DNA of 64,000 bases, from contig NZ_CP129113.1 of NCBI RefSeq assembly GCF_030762805.1, positions 441,001-505,000 of the forward strand. Reading direction: 5' to 3'. A program made the translations under genes and the position numbers. The stretch comes from Aciduricibacillus chroicocephali (lineage in GTDB: Bacteria > Bacillota > Bacilli > Bacillales > Amphibacillaceae). The notes beneath the pieces were generated by a model. That model was given only the letters and a program-made list of their open reading frames with translations. It did no database searches and was not told where the DNA came from. This document shows positions 34,540-43,007 of the stretch, one piece after another. Every line of letters starts with the position of its first letter. Within the stretch, counting starts at the first letter, position 1.

Positions 34540-34986
34540 ATGAAATGGAACATCAAGAAATTCGAGGAATTCACGATTGATGAATTGTATGAGGTCATGA
34601 AACAGCGTTGTGATGTATTCGTAGTAGAACAGCATTGCATGGATCTTGATCTGGATGGATTGGACAGGGTTGCAGAACATTGTTTCTTAAGAAACGAAGA
34701 CGGAACAGTCATCGCTTATTGCCGGCTGCTTCCTGCAGGTACAAAATATTCATTGCCTTCAATAGGACGAGTCCTCGTTGCTAAGGAGTACCGTCGCCAA
34801 GGTTATGCGACAAAGCTTATGGAAAAGGCAATTAGCCATATTGAAAGAGAATGGAAAGAAGAGGAAATTAAAGTACAGGCGCAAGCTCATTTGCAGGACT
34901 TCTATGGTTCTCTTGGCTTCAACGCTGTATCAGAAGTTTATGAAGATGTTGGCATCCCACATATTGACATGATTCGCAAAGGCTGA
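34540..34986 (+). CDS. GNAT-family N-acetyltransferase (ElaA-like)
   Basis: 148 residues. The acetyl-CoA loop is IGRVLVAKEYRRQGYATKLM (R/Q-x-x-G-Y-A), preceded by CRLLPAG and followed by AQAHLQDFYGSLGF and the ElaA-typical VGIPHIDM near the C-terminus. N-terminus KQRCDVFVVEQHCMD is also ElaA-like. The acyl acceptor is unknown. Confidence 0.87.
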   Translation: MKWNIKKFEEFTIDELYEVMKQRCDVFVVEQHCMDLDLDGLDRVAEHCFLRNEDGTVIAYCRLLPAGTKYSLPSIGRVLVAKEYRRQGYATKLMEKAISHIEREWKEEEIKVQAQAHLQDFYGSLGFNAVSEVYEDVGIPHIDMIRKG

Positions 34987-35050
34987 ACAGGAATCAAAGC
35001 AACCGCCTCCGCGCATAGTAAGACAAAACAGTTGCGGGGAGGCGAAAGAT

Positions 35051-35740
35051 TTGATCTCAGATTCACAACGCGAAAGCTTAAAGCAGGAACTTCAGCAGAG
35101 ACAAAATTTGCTAATTGAACAAGTCCAAGATCATTACGGACAGACATTAGAGCTCGTTAAGGAATCGATGAGTGAGCTGTCCAATTATGATAATCATCCT
35201 GCAGATATGGGGACAGAACTGTTTGAAAGGCAGAAGGACATCGCGCTTAATGAACATACTGAGAAGGAGCTCGAAGACATCAATTCAGCACTTCATTCTC
35301 TAGAGGCGGGCACGTATGGTCTATGCAGCGCATGCGGCCGCGATATTCCTTTTGAAAGGCTTGAAGCTGTACCGACAACGGATCGCTGTATTGAACATGC
35401 CGATCATCAGCCGGTTTATGAAAACAGACGACCGCTGGAAGAAGGGATTTACAGTCCGAATATAAATCCTGATGAGCTAACAGAAGAGACACAAGTTGGC
35501 TATGATGCCGAGGATACTTGGCAGGATGTAGCACGCTATGGAACTTCAGAAAGTCCTTCTGATTTTTATGAACCTAAAGCAGATTACGATGAGATGTATC
35601 CGAACAGTGACGAATTTGTCGGAGAAGCTGAGGCGATTGAGGGAATTGCGGCAGCCGATATAACAGGTAATTATGATGGCATCGCGAACAATTTCACTGG
35701 TTATGCCGATCTTGTCGACATTGAGAAAGAAACGGATTAA
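35051..35740 (+). CDS. yteA: DksA/TraR-type zinc finger protein YteA
   Basis: 229 residues. N-terminal coiled-coil hairpin (about 1-85), the motif NHPADMGTELFERQKD typical of YteA-like proteins, then the zinc finger CSACGRDIP ... DRCIEH (third and fourth ligands Cys-His) and a long acidic tail with YDAEDTWQDVARYGTSESPSD. TTG start 35051 with GGGGAGGCG upstream. Related to stress regulators acting on RNA polymerase; whether this one does is unknown. Ends at a strong terminator before typA. Confidence 0.82.
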   Translation: MISDSQRESLKQELQQRQNLLIEQVQDHYGQTLELVKESMSELSNYDNHPADMGTELFERQKDIALNEHTEKELEDINSALHSLEAGTYGLCSACGRDIPFERLEAVPTTDRCIEHADHQPVYENRRPLEEGIYSPNINPDELTEETQVGYDAEDTWQDVARYGTSESPSDFYEPKADYDEMYPNSDEFVGEAEAIEGIAAADITGNYDGIANNFTGYADLVDIEKETD

Positions 35741-35744
35741 CCGC

Positions 35745-35786
35745 AAGCGGGGAAGAGCAATCGTCTGCTTTTCCCGCTTTTCTTTT
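35745..35786 (+). terminator. Terminator after yteA
   Basis: AAGCGGGGAAGAGCA / TGCTTTTCCCGCTT (one mismatch or bulge) and TTCTTTT. Confidence 0.85.
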
Positions 35787-35826
35787 ATGCTTGAGAAGAA
35801 TTTTGTCGATTTAAGCAAAAAACGTT

Positions 35827-35854
35827 TTTCATTTAATTGAACACATGCTATAAT
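35827..35854 (+). promoter_or_regulatory. Promoter of typA
   Basis: TTTCAT (35827-35832), 16-base spacer, extended -10 TGC-TATAAT (35849-35854). Confidence 0.65.
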
Positions 35855-35895
35855 ATGTAAGTTACAGATCCTGTTAGAAAAGAGGAACTACACTT

Positions 35896-37722
35896 ATGAA
35901 CTTGCGAGAAGATATTCGTAATATCGCGATTATTGCTCACGTTGACCACGGTAAAACGACATTGGTTGACCAGCTTCTTAAATATTCTGGAACATTCCGA
36001 GATAATGAACAAGTTGACGAAAGAGCTATGGACTCTGGCGATATCGAGAGAGAACGCGGCATTACAATTTTAGCTAAAAATACAGCAATTAAATATAAAG
36101 ATCATACAATTAACATCCTTGATACACCTGGTCACGCTGACTTCGGTGGTGAAGTAGAACGTATTATGAAAATGGTGGACGGCGTACTACTCGTCGTTGA
36201 CGCATACGAAGGTTGCATGCCTCAGACACGCTTCGTATTGAAAAAGGCATTGGAGCAGCGTTTGACACCAATCGTTGTTCTTAACAAGATTGACCGTCCG
36301 AACGCTCGTCCGTCAGAAGTTATTGATGAAGTACTCGACCTCTTCATCGAACTTGGTGCAGATGATGACCAGCTTGAATTCCCTGTTATGTACGCTTCAG
36401 CCCTTAACGGGACATCTGGTGAAGAACCAGAAGATCAGCAGGAAACAATGGATCCGATCTTTGAAACAATTCTTGAACATATTCCTGCTCCTGTTGATAA
36501 CGCTGATGAGCCGCTTCAATTCCAGGTTACACTTCTTGACTATAACGAATATGTTGGCCGTATCGGTGTTGGTCGTGTATTCCGCGGATCAATCAAAGTT
36601 GGTCAGCAAGTTGTCGTCATGAAAGAAGACGGTACGAAGAAATCATTCCGTGTTTCAAAACTATTCGGCTTCATTGGCTTGAAGCGAATTGAGATTGAAG
36701 AAGCGAAAACTGGTGATATCGTTGCAGTAGCCGGTATGGAAGATTTGAACGTTGGTGAAACAATCTGTCCAGAAAGCCATCCGGAGGCTTTGCCAGTTCT
36801 TCGTATTGATGAGCCTACTTTGCAGATGACTTTCCTTGTGAACAACAGCCCGTTCGCTGGTAAAGAAGGTAAGTACATCACATCTCGCAAAATTGACGAG
36901 CGTCTTATGACACAGCTTGAAACAGATGTTTCTTTGCGTGTAGACCCAACTGACTCTCCAGATGCGTGGACTGTTTCCGGACGTGGAGAGCTTCACCTAT
37001 CAATTCTTATCGAAAACATGCGCCGAGAAGGCTACGAATTGCAGCTTTCTAAGCCGCAAGTAATCCTTAAGGAAATTGACGGTGTTACATGCGAACCGAT
37101 TGAGCGTGTCCAAATTGATGTCCCTGAAGAATACACTGGACCAGTTATGGAATCACTTGGAGCTCGTAAAGGTGAAATGCTCGATATGGTGAACCACGGA
37201 AACGGACAAGTTCGTCTTGAGTTCAAAGTGCCATCACGCGGCTTGCTTGGTTACTCAACTGAATTCATGACTCAAACACATGGTTATGGTATCCTGAACC
37301 ACACGTTTGAAGAGTACGGTCCGGTTATCAAGGGTAATGTCGGTGGACGCCGTGAAGGTGTTCTCGTAGCACTTGAAAACGGTAAAGCATCCACTTACGG
37401 TATTATGGGTCTTGAAGACCGTGGTATCATCTTCGTTAACCCAGGTACAGAAGTATACGCAGGTATGATTGTCGGTGAACACAACCGTGAGAACGACCTT
37501 ACAGTTAACATTACGAAAGAAAAGCATCTGACAAACGTCCGCTCAGCGACGAAAGATCAGACTTCAACAATTCGTAAAACACGTCAGATGTCTCTTGAAG
37601 AAGCACTAGAGTATCTTGATGATGATGAATATTGCGAAGTTACACCGCAATCTATCCGTCTTCGCAAGAAAATCCTTAACAAAAACGAACGTGAAAAAGC
37701 ATCGAAACGCAAAAAAATCTAA
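35896..37722 (+). CDS. typA: Ribosome-associated GTPase TypA/BipA
   Basis: 608-residue translational GTPase. G1 AHVDHGKTT (14-22), switch I RERGITILAKN, G3 DTPGHADFGGEVER, G4 NKIDRPNARP, then domain II, two EF-G-like alpha/beta domains (DPTDSPDAWTVSGRGELHLSIL; EYTGPVMESLGARKGEML) and the TypA-specific C-terminal domain with a Lys/Arg-rich tail. It acts in 50S subunit assembly and stress adaptation, notably cold. AGAGGA upstream of ATG. Confidence 0.96.
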   Translation: MNLREDIRNIAIIAHVDHGKTTLVDQLLKYSGTFRDNEQVDERAMDSGDIERERGITILAKNTAIKYKDHTINILDTPGHADFGGEVERIMKMVDGVLLVVDAYEGCMPQTRFVLKKALEQRLTPIVVLNKIDRPNARPSEVIDEVLDLFIELGADDDQLEFPVMYASALNGTSGEEPEDQQETMDPIFETILEHIPAPVDNADEPLQFQVTLLDYNEYVGRIGVGRVFRGSIKVGQQVVVMKEDGTKKSFRVSKLFGFIGLKRIEIEEAKTGDIVAVAGMEDLNVGETICPESHPEALPVLRIDEPTLQMTFLVNNSPFAGKEGKYITSRKIDERLMTQLETDVSLRVDPTDSPDAWTVSGRGELHLSILIENMRREGYELQLSKPQVILKEIDGVTCEPIERVQIDVPEEYTGPVMESLGARKGEMLDMVNHGNGQVRLEFKVPSRGLLGYSTEFMTQTHGYGILNHTFEEYGPVIKGNVGGRREGVLVALENGKASTYGIMGLEDRGIIFVNPGTEVYAGMIVGEHNRENDLTVNITKEKHLTNVRSATKDQTSTIRKTRQMSLEEALEYLDDDEYCEVTPQSIRLRKKILNKNEREKASKRKKI

Positions 37723-37734
37723 CTTTCTGATTGG

Positions 37735-37769
37735 GACGTATGCACCTCTGTGTGCATGCGTCTTTTTGC
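37735..37769 (+). terminator. Terminator after typA
   Basis: GACGTATGCAC / GTGCATGCGTC with one G-U pair, loop CTCTGT, then TTTTT. Confidence 0.88.
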
Positions 37770-37851
37770 TTTGCACAAAGAGGTATCCTGTTTCAAAAAG
37801 CGGTTGCAGGGTAGATAGAGAGGAGGAAAAGATTTAACGGAGGATGATGAA

Positions 37852-38577
37852 ATGCAGAAAACGGCAAGTATGCTTTTGACAAAGGAGAATTTCTATGAAG
37901 ATTCATTGCCAGAGTGGGTCCGCAATGAATTCAGTACATTTGATTCAATAATAACGCAGTCGGATTTCCCCTGTACGTTTGGAATGTCTGGACATAAAAG
38001 GGGAGAACTGCGCTATTCCTATATTACACATGATGACTGGTCTCATCTCCCTGAAACAATGAAGGAATTTAATGAGCTGTTTGAAAATCAGGAACGCTTG
38101 ATTCGCCATGGCTTTTTCTTGTTTGTCGAACCCGAAGGAGAAGTACGTACGCTGGAGTATTATCGAAAATATTTTTGGGATGTGTTGCAATACTTGCATA
38201 ATCAGGATGAAGAGGCATGGCCGGAAGCCTATCCGAAAGATCCTGATCATCATCTATGGTCTTTTTCATTTGCTGGAGAGCCTTATTTCGCCTTTGGGAA
38301 TGCCCCATGTTATAAACAGCGTAAAACGCGTGATCTCGGCAATTCGCTTATTATCGGTTTTCAGCCACGCCGTATTTTTGAAGGTTTAGACGGTTCAACC
38401 AAAGTAGGAGCCAAATCTCGAGAAAGTGTACGTAAACGTGTTGAAAAATGGGATCAGTTGCCGAAGCATCCAAACATCAGTCACTATGGAGATGTAAACC
38501 ATAGAGAATGGAAGCAATATTTTATAGGGGATGATATTGAACCAATCAAAGGGAAATGTCCATTCAGTCCGAAGTAA
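37852..38577 (+). CDS. YqcI/YcgG-family protein (GntA-like heme N-hydroxylase fold)
   Basis: 241 residues. Recognised by FPCTFGMSGHKRGELRYSYI, the central WPEAYPKDPDHHLWSFSFAGEPYFAFGNAPCYKQRKTRDLG and the C-terminal KGKCPF. Family members include the pre-guanitoxin N-hydroxylase GntA, a heme enzyme; histidines in DPDHH are candidate ligands. No partner biosynthesis genes surround it, so the substrate is unknown. GGAGG lies about 7-8 bases upstream of ATG. Confidence 0.8.
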   Translation: MQKTASMLLTKENFYEDSLPEWVRNEFSTFDSIITQSDFPCTFGMSGHKRGELRYSYITHDDWSHLPETMKEFNELFENQERLIRHGFFLFVEPEGEVRTLEYYRKYFWDVLQYLHNQDEEAWPEAYPKDPDHHLWSFSFAGEPYFAFGNAPCYKQRKTRDLGNSLIIGFQPRRIFEGLDGSTKVGAKSRESVRKRVEKWDQLPKHPNISHYGDVNHREWKQYFIGDDIEPIKGKCPFSPK

Positions 38578-38580
38578 TAA

Positions 38581-38615
38581 AAAAGAAGCGAGGATTGCTC
38601 CTCGCTTCTTTTATG
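38581..38615. terminator. Bidirectional terminator YqcI-like / YfhE-like
   Basis: AAAAGAAGCGAGGA / TCCTCGCTTCTTTT, perfect 14-bp stem, loop TTGC. It lies just before the stop of the converging small gene. Confidence 0.92.
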
Positions 38616-38617
38616 CT

Positions 38618-38749
38618 TTATTGACTTTTATGCTTTTTGTGGAAGCCACCTGCAATATCGGCTTTTTTGAATTCCCTTGCATAGCGAACTTCCTGGCAAC
38701 TGGACAATTGCTGATTTTCTACTGGCTGGTATTTCGTGTTTCCACGCAT
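38618..38749 (-). CDS. Small YfhE-like protein, 43 residues
   Basis: Minus-strand frame from ATG 38749 with GGAGGG about 9 bases upstream. Product: MRGNTKYQPVENQQLSSCQE, then VRYAREFKKADIAGGFHKKH and a short tail. The pattern (V/Y)YAREFKKAD-AGGF resembles the very small YfhE proteins of Bacillus; this is memory-based and uncertain. It is flanked by its own good ribosome binding site and a bidirectional terminator, so expression is likely. Confidence 0.6.
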   Translation of the reverse strand: MRGNTKYQPVENQQLSSCQEVRYAREFKKADIAGGFHKKHKSQ

Positions 38750-38874
38750 AAATAAAAACCCTCCTCAGAAAAGTTAAATTGTCTTTATTAGTTTACCCGT
38801 TCTTTAATTGTTGAAACGTTATAAGTTGATTTGTATTTAGTTTCGGGTAGAAGTTAAAACAGGAGGTGAGGATA

Positions 38875-40179
38875 ATGGAAAGTGTTAAAAGATTTTTCTT
38901 TCGTATGCGGGAAAGTTTTTGGTTTCTTCCTGTTATATATGGTCTGGCAGCTATCTTTTCAATTATCTTTATAAAATTACTTGATACGGCCATCATACAC
39001 AACTGGGAAAAATCGATTCCAGCAGTTTTTTTGACAAGTGCTGATATTTCGAAAGAGCTCTACTCTGCGTTGACAACAGCAATTCTTACAATGACAACAA
39101 TAAGCTTTTCGACAATCATGGTAGTCCTGACAACGTATTCGACGCAATTTTCTCCACGTACATTACAGGATTTTATGAGGTCCAAATCAACCCACCATGT
39201 ACTGGGTGTCTATACATTCGGCTTCTTGTTCGCACTATTTAATCTGTTGTTAGTCGGAAAGGAAGACCAGTTTTTAAGGCCGGTCTTTATGGTAATTACA
39301 GCAATTTGCGGATTGGCTTTATTTATATATTTCATTCATATGACTTCGAAACAAATCCGAGTCAATTCATTGATTGAAGAAATTCGCAAAGATGGGACTA
39401 GGCTGATTTGTGGTACGTATAAGGAAAAGAACTATATTGAGGCAAGCAGCTGGAAGCAATCTGAATTGGAGAGAATAACTCGGGAAAAACGGGAAACAAT
39501 CTATGCTGAGGAAGCGGGCTATGTGCAGAATATAGATTGGAAAGAGTTGTTCCGTTGGGCTGAAAAGGAAGATGTTATTCTTGAATCTCATGTTCAGGCC
39601 GGCGGTTATATCCTACAACAAGCTCCTCTCATCAGTATTATTGGTCTTGGTGAGCCGACTGATAAGAAAAAACGGCTCGATAAATTGCTCCGTTTCATAA
39701 CAATTGGTTCGGAACGTAGCGATGTCCAGGATATTGAGTTCATGATTGAGAAGATTGTAGAGATCGCTCTACGTGCAATTTCACCTGCAGTGAATGACCC
39801 ACATACTGCGATTAATTGTATTAATCGGCTTGGTTCCTTGCTCGTTGAGTTAGGAAAGCATAATAAAGAAACACGTTACTTGGCAAATAAAGAAGATAAA
39901 TTACGTGTCATCCGGCCTACAATCACATTTCCAAAATACTTGTATCGCTGTTTCTATCAGATCAAACATTATGGACGTGAAGATGTGTCTGTTCTCTATG
40001 GCCTTCTTGACACACTTGCCAAGGTTGCCTTTGTAAGCGAAAGTGATATTAGGCGTCATATATGGAATTACCATTATGAAGTGCTTGACGTATTTGACTG
40101 GCAGACGTTGTCTAATCAGGACTACCTTCATATGCAGGAGGCATATGAGCGTCTCGTTGAACATTGCGAAAAAAGATGA
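38875..40179 (+). CDS. DUF2254 membrane protein
   Basis: 434 residues. Four hydrophobic helices between about residues 14 and 155 (FWFLPVIYGLAAIFSIIF; ALTTAILTMTTISFSTIMVV; VLGVYTFGFLFALFNLLLVG; FMVITAICGLALFIYFI), then a cytoplasmic domain with QIRVNSLIEEI and the family-typical VEIALRAISPAVNDPHTAINCINRL. AGGAGGTGAG lies 6-7 bases before ATG 38875. Function of the family is not established; transport or signalling is possible. Confidence 0.82.
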   Translation: MESVKRFFFRMRESFWFLPVIYGLAAIFSIIFIKLLDTAIIHNWEKSIPAVFLTSADISKELYSALTTAILTMTTISFSTIMVVLTTYSTQFSPRTLQDFMRSKSTHHVLGVYTFGFLFALFNLLLVGKEDQFLRPVFMVITAICGLALFIYFIHMTSKQIRVNSLIEEIRKDGTRLICGTYKEKNYIEASSWKQSELERITREKRETIYAEEAGYVQNIDWKELFRWAEKEDVILESHVQAGGYILQQAPLISIIGLGEPTDKKKRLDKLLRFITIGSERSDVQDIEFMIEKIVEIALRAISPAVNDPHTAINCINRLGSLLVELGKHNKETRYLANKEDKLRVIRPTITFPKYLYRCFYQIKHYGREDVSVLYGLLDTLAKVAFVSESDIRRHIWNYHYEVLDVFDWQTLSNQDYLHMQEAYERLVEHCEKR

Positions 40180-40307
40180 AGCTGGAGCCTTATCCAGACT
40201 GATTGTTATGTAGAAGTAATGAATTTGCTTATAATAGTAATAGCGGTATAATCCTTAAGGACAAGCCCTGCTTTTGACAAGCAAGATTCCACAACGAGGT
40301 GAGAATA

Positions 40308-40628
40308 ATGGAAACAATTCAAACAAGAGAACAGTTTGAAGAAGTGATTAAATCGGATACACCGGTTATTGTGAAAGTATTTGCAGACTGGTGCCCGGAT
40401 TGCAAACGTCTCGATATGTTCATTCCAGAAATTATTGAGGAATATGGGAATTATAAATGGTATCAGGCGAATAGCGATGAGATTGCCGGCCTTGCGGAAG
40501 ACTATGAAGTGATGGGAATACCAAGTATTCTTATTTTCCAGGACGGTGAGAAGAAGGCACACCAGCACAGCGCCTTTACAAAAACACCAGAATCAGTTCG
40601 GGAATTCCTTCAGCAGCAGCTCGGTTAA
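40308..40628 (+). CDS. Thioredoxin-family protein (YdbP-like)
   Basis: 106 residues, thioredoxin fold with active site ADWCPDCKR (CPDC rather than CGPC) and the cis-Pro loop VMGIPSILIFQDG. Cytoplasmic disulfide exchange protein, partner unknown. GAGGTGAG about 6 bases upstream of ATG. Confidence 0.85.
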   Translation: METIQTREQFEEVIKSDTPVIVKVFADWCPDCKRLDMFIPEIIEEYGNYKWYQANSDEIAGLAEDYEVMGIPSILIFQDGEKKAHQHSAFTKTPESVREFLQQQLG

Positions 40629-40634
40629 TACGGG

Positions 40635-40668
40635 AAAGCAGCGGATCAAATTCGATCCGCTGCTTTTT
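40635..40668. terminator. Bidirectional terminator thioredoxin / VOC gene
   Basis: AAAGCAGCGGATC / GATCCGCTGCTTT, 13-bp perfect stem with a 6-base loop and TT after it; it abuts the stop of the minus-strand gene. Confidence 0.9.
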
Positions 40669-41278
40669 AATTAACAATATTATATTTGAAACTGGTACCG
40701 AAATTCAGTTTCGTATTTGCGAGAGGATTGTCTTTTCCGAGCAATTGTTCATAATATTGCCGGTCAATTTCGGGAACGGTAATATGAGAGATTCTTTGTT
40801 GATTCAAATCTATATCTGAGCCTGGTAGCTTTTCACCCCATTCTATGAAGAAGGGGAGCGGATGATTAGAATCGGATACAGTAAATAGCATCTGCCACTC
40901 CAGGGTGCTTCCGTCAGACAGGGATCGGCTTCCGGGGACAGGGCCTATTACCGAATGTCCGAATTGAATAAGATCAGATTTCAGTACATCTATTTGGTCT
41001 GTTCGGAACGCTAGTTGTACTATATTTTCCAAACCGGCGTTGAGTGCTTTTACAACGTTTTGGATTAGTGGATTTTCGGATTCTTGGGCAATGGAATTAT
41101 CGAAGATGCCAATCCATTCTAAATAGCAATCATTGTTAAAGTGGCACAACCAATTCCATGTTCCCCAGTTTTGGTGTTTACCGCCTTGAACAGCAACGAC
41201 TTGATGTTTCTTAGCAAATTCTTGTGCTGCTTTTTTGGGGTTGGCGGAGGTAATCACGATATGATCAAGTGCAATCAT
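40667..41278 (-). CDS. VOC-superfamily (glyoxalase-like) protein
   Basis: 203 residues. It begins LDHIVITSANPKKAAQEFAKK and carries GTWNWLCHFNNDCYLEWIGI, the glyoxalase_3-type arrangement with metal-ligand candidates His and Glu. A second betaalphabetabetabeta half has PFFIEWGEKLPG. Probably a dioxygenase/lyase fold protein with unknown substrate. AAGGAG 7 bases before ATG 41278. Confidence 0.75.
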   Translation of the reverse strand: MIALDHIVITSANPKKAAQEFAKKHQVVAVQGGKHQNWGTWNWLCHFNNDCYLEWIGIFDNSIAQESENPLIQNVVKALNAGLENIVQLAFRTDQIDVLKSDLIQFGHSVIGPVPGSRSLSDGSTLEWQMLFTVSDSNHPLPFFIEWGEKLPGSDIDLNQQRISHITVPEIDRQYYEQLLGKDNPLANTKLNFGTSFKYNIVN

Positions 41279-41428
41279 CGCTATTCTCCTTATGTTTTTT
41301 AGGAGCAGTATATCACAATGATGAAATTTTGAACTAAATTTTGGTATTGTTGAAATTTGTCGTTTACTATATTGTAAATAGGGTAAAAACCTATATTGAA
41401 AATATAGCTTTTATGAGGGGTCAGCGAG

Positions 41429-41719
41429 ATGAACAGAGAAAAAGTAACAATTTATGTGAGTGATAAAAGCCAAACATGTAAAAAAGTGATTGATCAGCTA
41501 AAAAGCTGGGATATTCCTTTTCAATTGAAAAATATAACGCAGGAACCGGGATACCGTAAAGAACTTCAACGTAAGGGTATTTACAGTACACCGGCAACAT
41601 TCATTGACGGTATTGAAAAAGGTATTCTTGGCTTCCAAAAACGAAAAATGCAAGTCGCATTGGAAGTACAAAAGTTGAAGCGCCGTGGTGAGATTTCATT
41701 TCTGCTTGGGAACCAGTAA
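41429..41719 (+). CDS. Glutaredoxin-like protein with a single active-site cysteine
   Basis: 96 residues, thioredoxin fold of the glutaredoxin type: VTIYVSDKSQTCKKVIDQLKSWDIPFQ has only one Cys where CxxC is usual, STPATFIDGIEKGILGF is the cis-Pro/glycine-rich loop. The tail is longer and more basic than a standard glutaredoxin. Redox role likely but unproven. Confidence 0.7.
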   Translation: MNREKVTIYVSDKSQTCKKVIDQLKSWDIPFQLKNITQEPGYRKELQRKGIYSTPATFIDGIEKGILGFQKRKMQVALEVQKLKRRGEISFLLGNQ

Positions 41720-41785
41720 GTGCGGCACCGACCATTCCTTCTCTGCATAAGTTGCAGTAAAGAGGATTAGGGAGGAGGTCAGGCC

Positions 41786-42124
41786 ATGCTCAATCGCAGA
41801 AGCTTTCGACAGCAGCCTTTTTATAAAAATGGGCAAATGCCTTTGGGATACGGGGATGCTAGCCAGATGCCAACCGAGATGTCACCAGTTGCGAGACAAA
41901 CGCCTTACGATTATTTCAGAAAGCCGGCTCAGCCGGAGAACCTGCTTGGCAGAGCACCTGTACAAAACCCCAATCAACAGACGTCCGGTCTTATGTCCTA
42001 CTTTCAGAATGAAGACGGTGAATTCGACATGGACAAATTCTTTGCGACTACAGGTCAGGTAACGAATCTTTTTCAACGTGTAGCTCCTCTTGTTATGCGT
42101 CTTACGTCTGTTCTCAAAGGTTGA
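41786..42124 (+). CDS. YppG-like coat/spore-associated protein
   Basis: 112 residues, Gln/Pro/Tyr-rich N-terminus (QQPFYKNGQMPLGYGDASQM) and a C-terminal block LMSYFQNEDGEFDMDKFFATTGQVTNLFQRVAPLV that matches the YppG-type pattern. Low-complexity N-terminus suggests a structural protein; a spore role is inference from the family. GGAGGAGG about 6-7 bases upstream. Confidence 0.6.
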   Translation: MLNRRSFRQQPFYKNGQMPLGYGDASQMPTEMSPVARQTPYDYFRKPAQPENLLGRAPVQNPNQQTSGLMSYFQNEDGEFDMDKFFATTGQVTNLFQRVAPLVMRLTSVLKG

Positions 42125-42157
42125 ACTATATGGAAAACATAATTAGGGCATTGGACG

Positions 42158-42187
42158 GACAACAGCCAGACTGGCTGTTGTCTTTTG
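42158..42187 (+). terminator. Terminator after the YppG-like gene
   Basis: GACAACAGCCA / TGGCTGTTGTC, 11-bp perfect stem with a 3-base loop, then TTTTG. Confidence 0.9.
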
Positions 42188-42262
42188 TTATGGCTATGCA
42201 TAAATAGATCAATAAATGCACAAATAATCTTTATGTAATGTTGAATTTGGGGAGGTGATGAG

Positions 42263-42952
42263 ATGCCGGGCTGCCTGCTGATTCACGGATATACCGGAAG
42301 TCCTGCTGAGCTTGAACCGCTAATTATTCATTTGCAAAAGAATACAGATTGGGAGCTGCTCGTGCCGGTGCTGCCAGGTCATGGAGAAGAAATAAATTTG
42401 CGGTATGCGGATGGTAAGGAATGGATAGATACCGCCGAGAAAGCACTTCAGTCTCTTAAAGAAAGGCATCAGACGGTACACATTATCGGTTTCTCGATGG
42501 GGGGGCTGATCGCTGCAATTCTCGCTGCTCGTCATAAGATTGGGAAGCTTGTACTTCTTGCGGCAGCGGGAAAATTTCTTCCTCCGCGCCGACTGACTGC
42601 TGATTTGTTTGGTTTTTTCAGGGCCTATATGAAAGGCCGTTTGAAAGAAGATCGCTACTACAATGTGCTGTTGAAAAAAACTAAGGCGCTGACATGGCGC
42701 GCCAATATGGAGTTTCTGCAACTTGTTCAATATGGTCGCAAAAGTCTTGCTGAAATTAAAGTTCCAGTCCTTATTATGCAAGGAATGCGAGATGGTCTTG
42801 TACCGTACAAGACAGCTCATTTTCTTGAAAAGATGATCGGTGCTAGTGAGAAGGAAACAATCCTGTTCGAACGTTCACGTCATTTCATATGTCTTGGAGA
42901 GGAACGAGAGGCCGTAAACAGGATTGTACTTGAATTTCTCCAGAGAGAATGA
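42263..42952 (+). CDS. Alpha/beta hydrolase (Est30-like carboxylesterase)
   Basis: 229 residues. LIHGYTGSPAELEPLI is the oxyanion region, GFSMGG the nucleophile elbow, MQGMRDGLVP carries the acidic residue and ERSRHFICL the catalytic histidine. Close to thermostable carboxylesterase Est30/monoacylglycerol lipase type. Cytoplasmic. GGAGGTGATGAG upstream of ATG. Confidence 0.85.
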   Translation: MPGCLLIHGYTGSPAELEPLIIHLQKNTDWELLVPVLPGHGEEINLRYADGKEWIDTAEKALQSLKERHQTVHIIGFSMGGLIAAILAARHKIGKLVLLAAAGKFLPPRRLTADLFGFFRAYMKGRLKEDRYYNVLLKKTKALTWRANMEFLQLVQYGRKSLAEIKVPVLIMQGMRDGLVPYKTAHFLEKMIGASEKETILFERSRHFICLGEEREAVNRIVLEFLQRE

Positions 42953-43007
42953 ATAAGCCATGCAGAAAATTCCGGAGAACCGAGAATATCTGTATGGCTT
43001 ATTTTTT
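42952..43007. terminator. Bidirectional terminator, esterase / DMT transporter
   Basis: AATAAGCCAT (42952-42961) pairs with ATGGCTTATT (42994-43003), with further weak pairing inside and seven T residues on the plus strand. Its arms overlap the stop codons of both converging genes. Confidence 0.8.
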
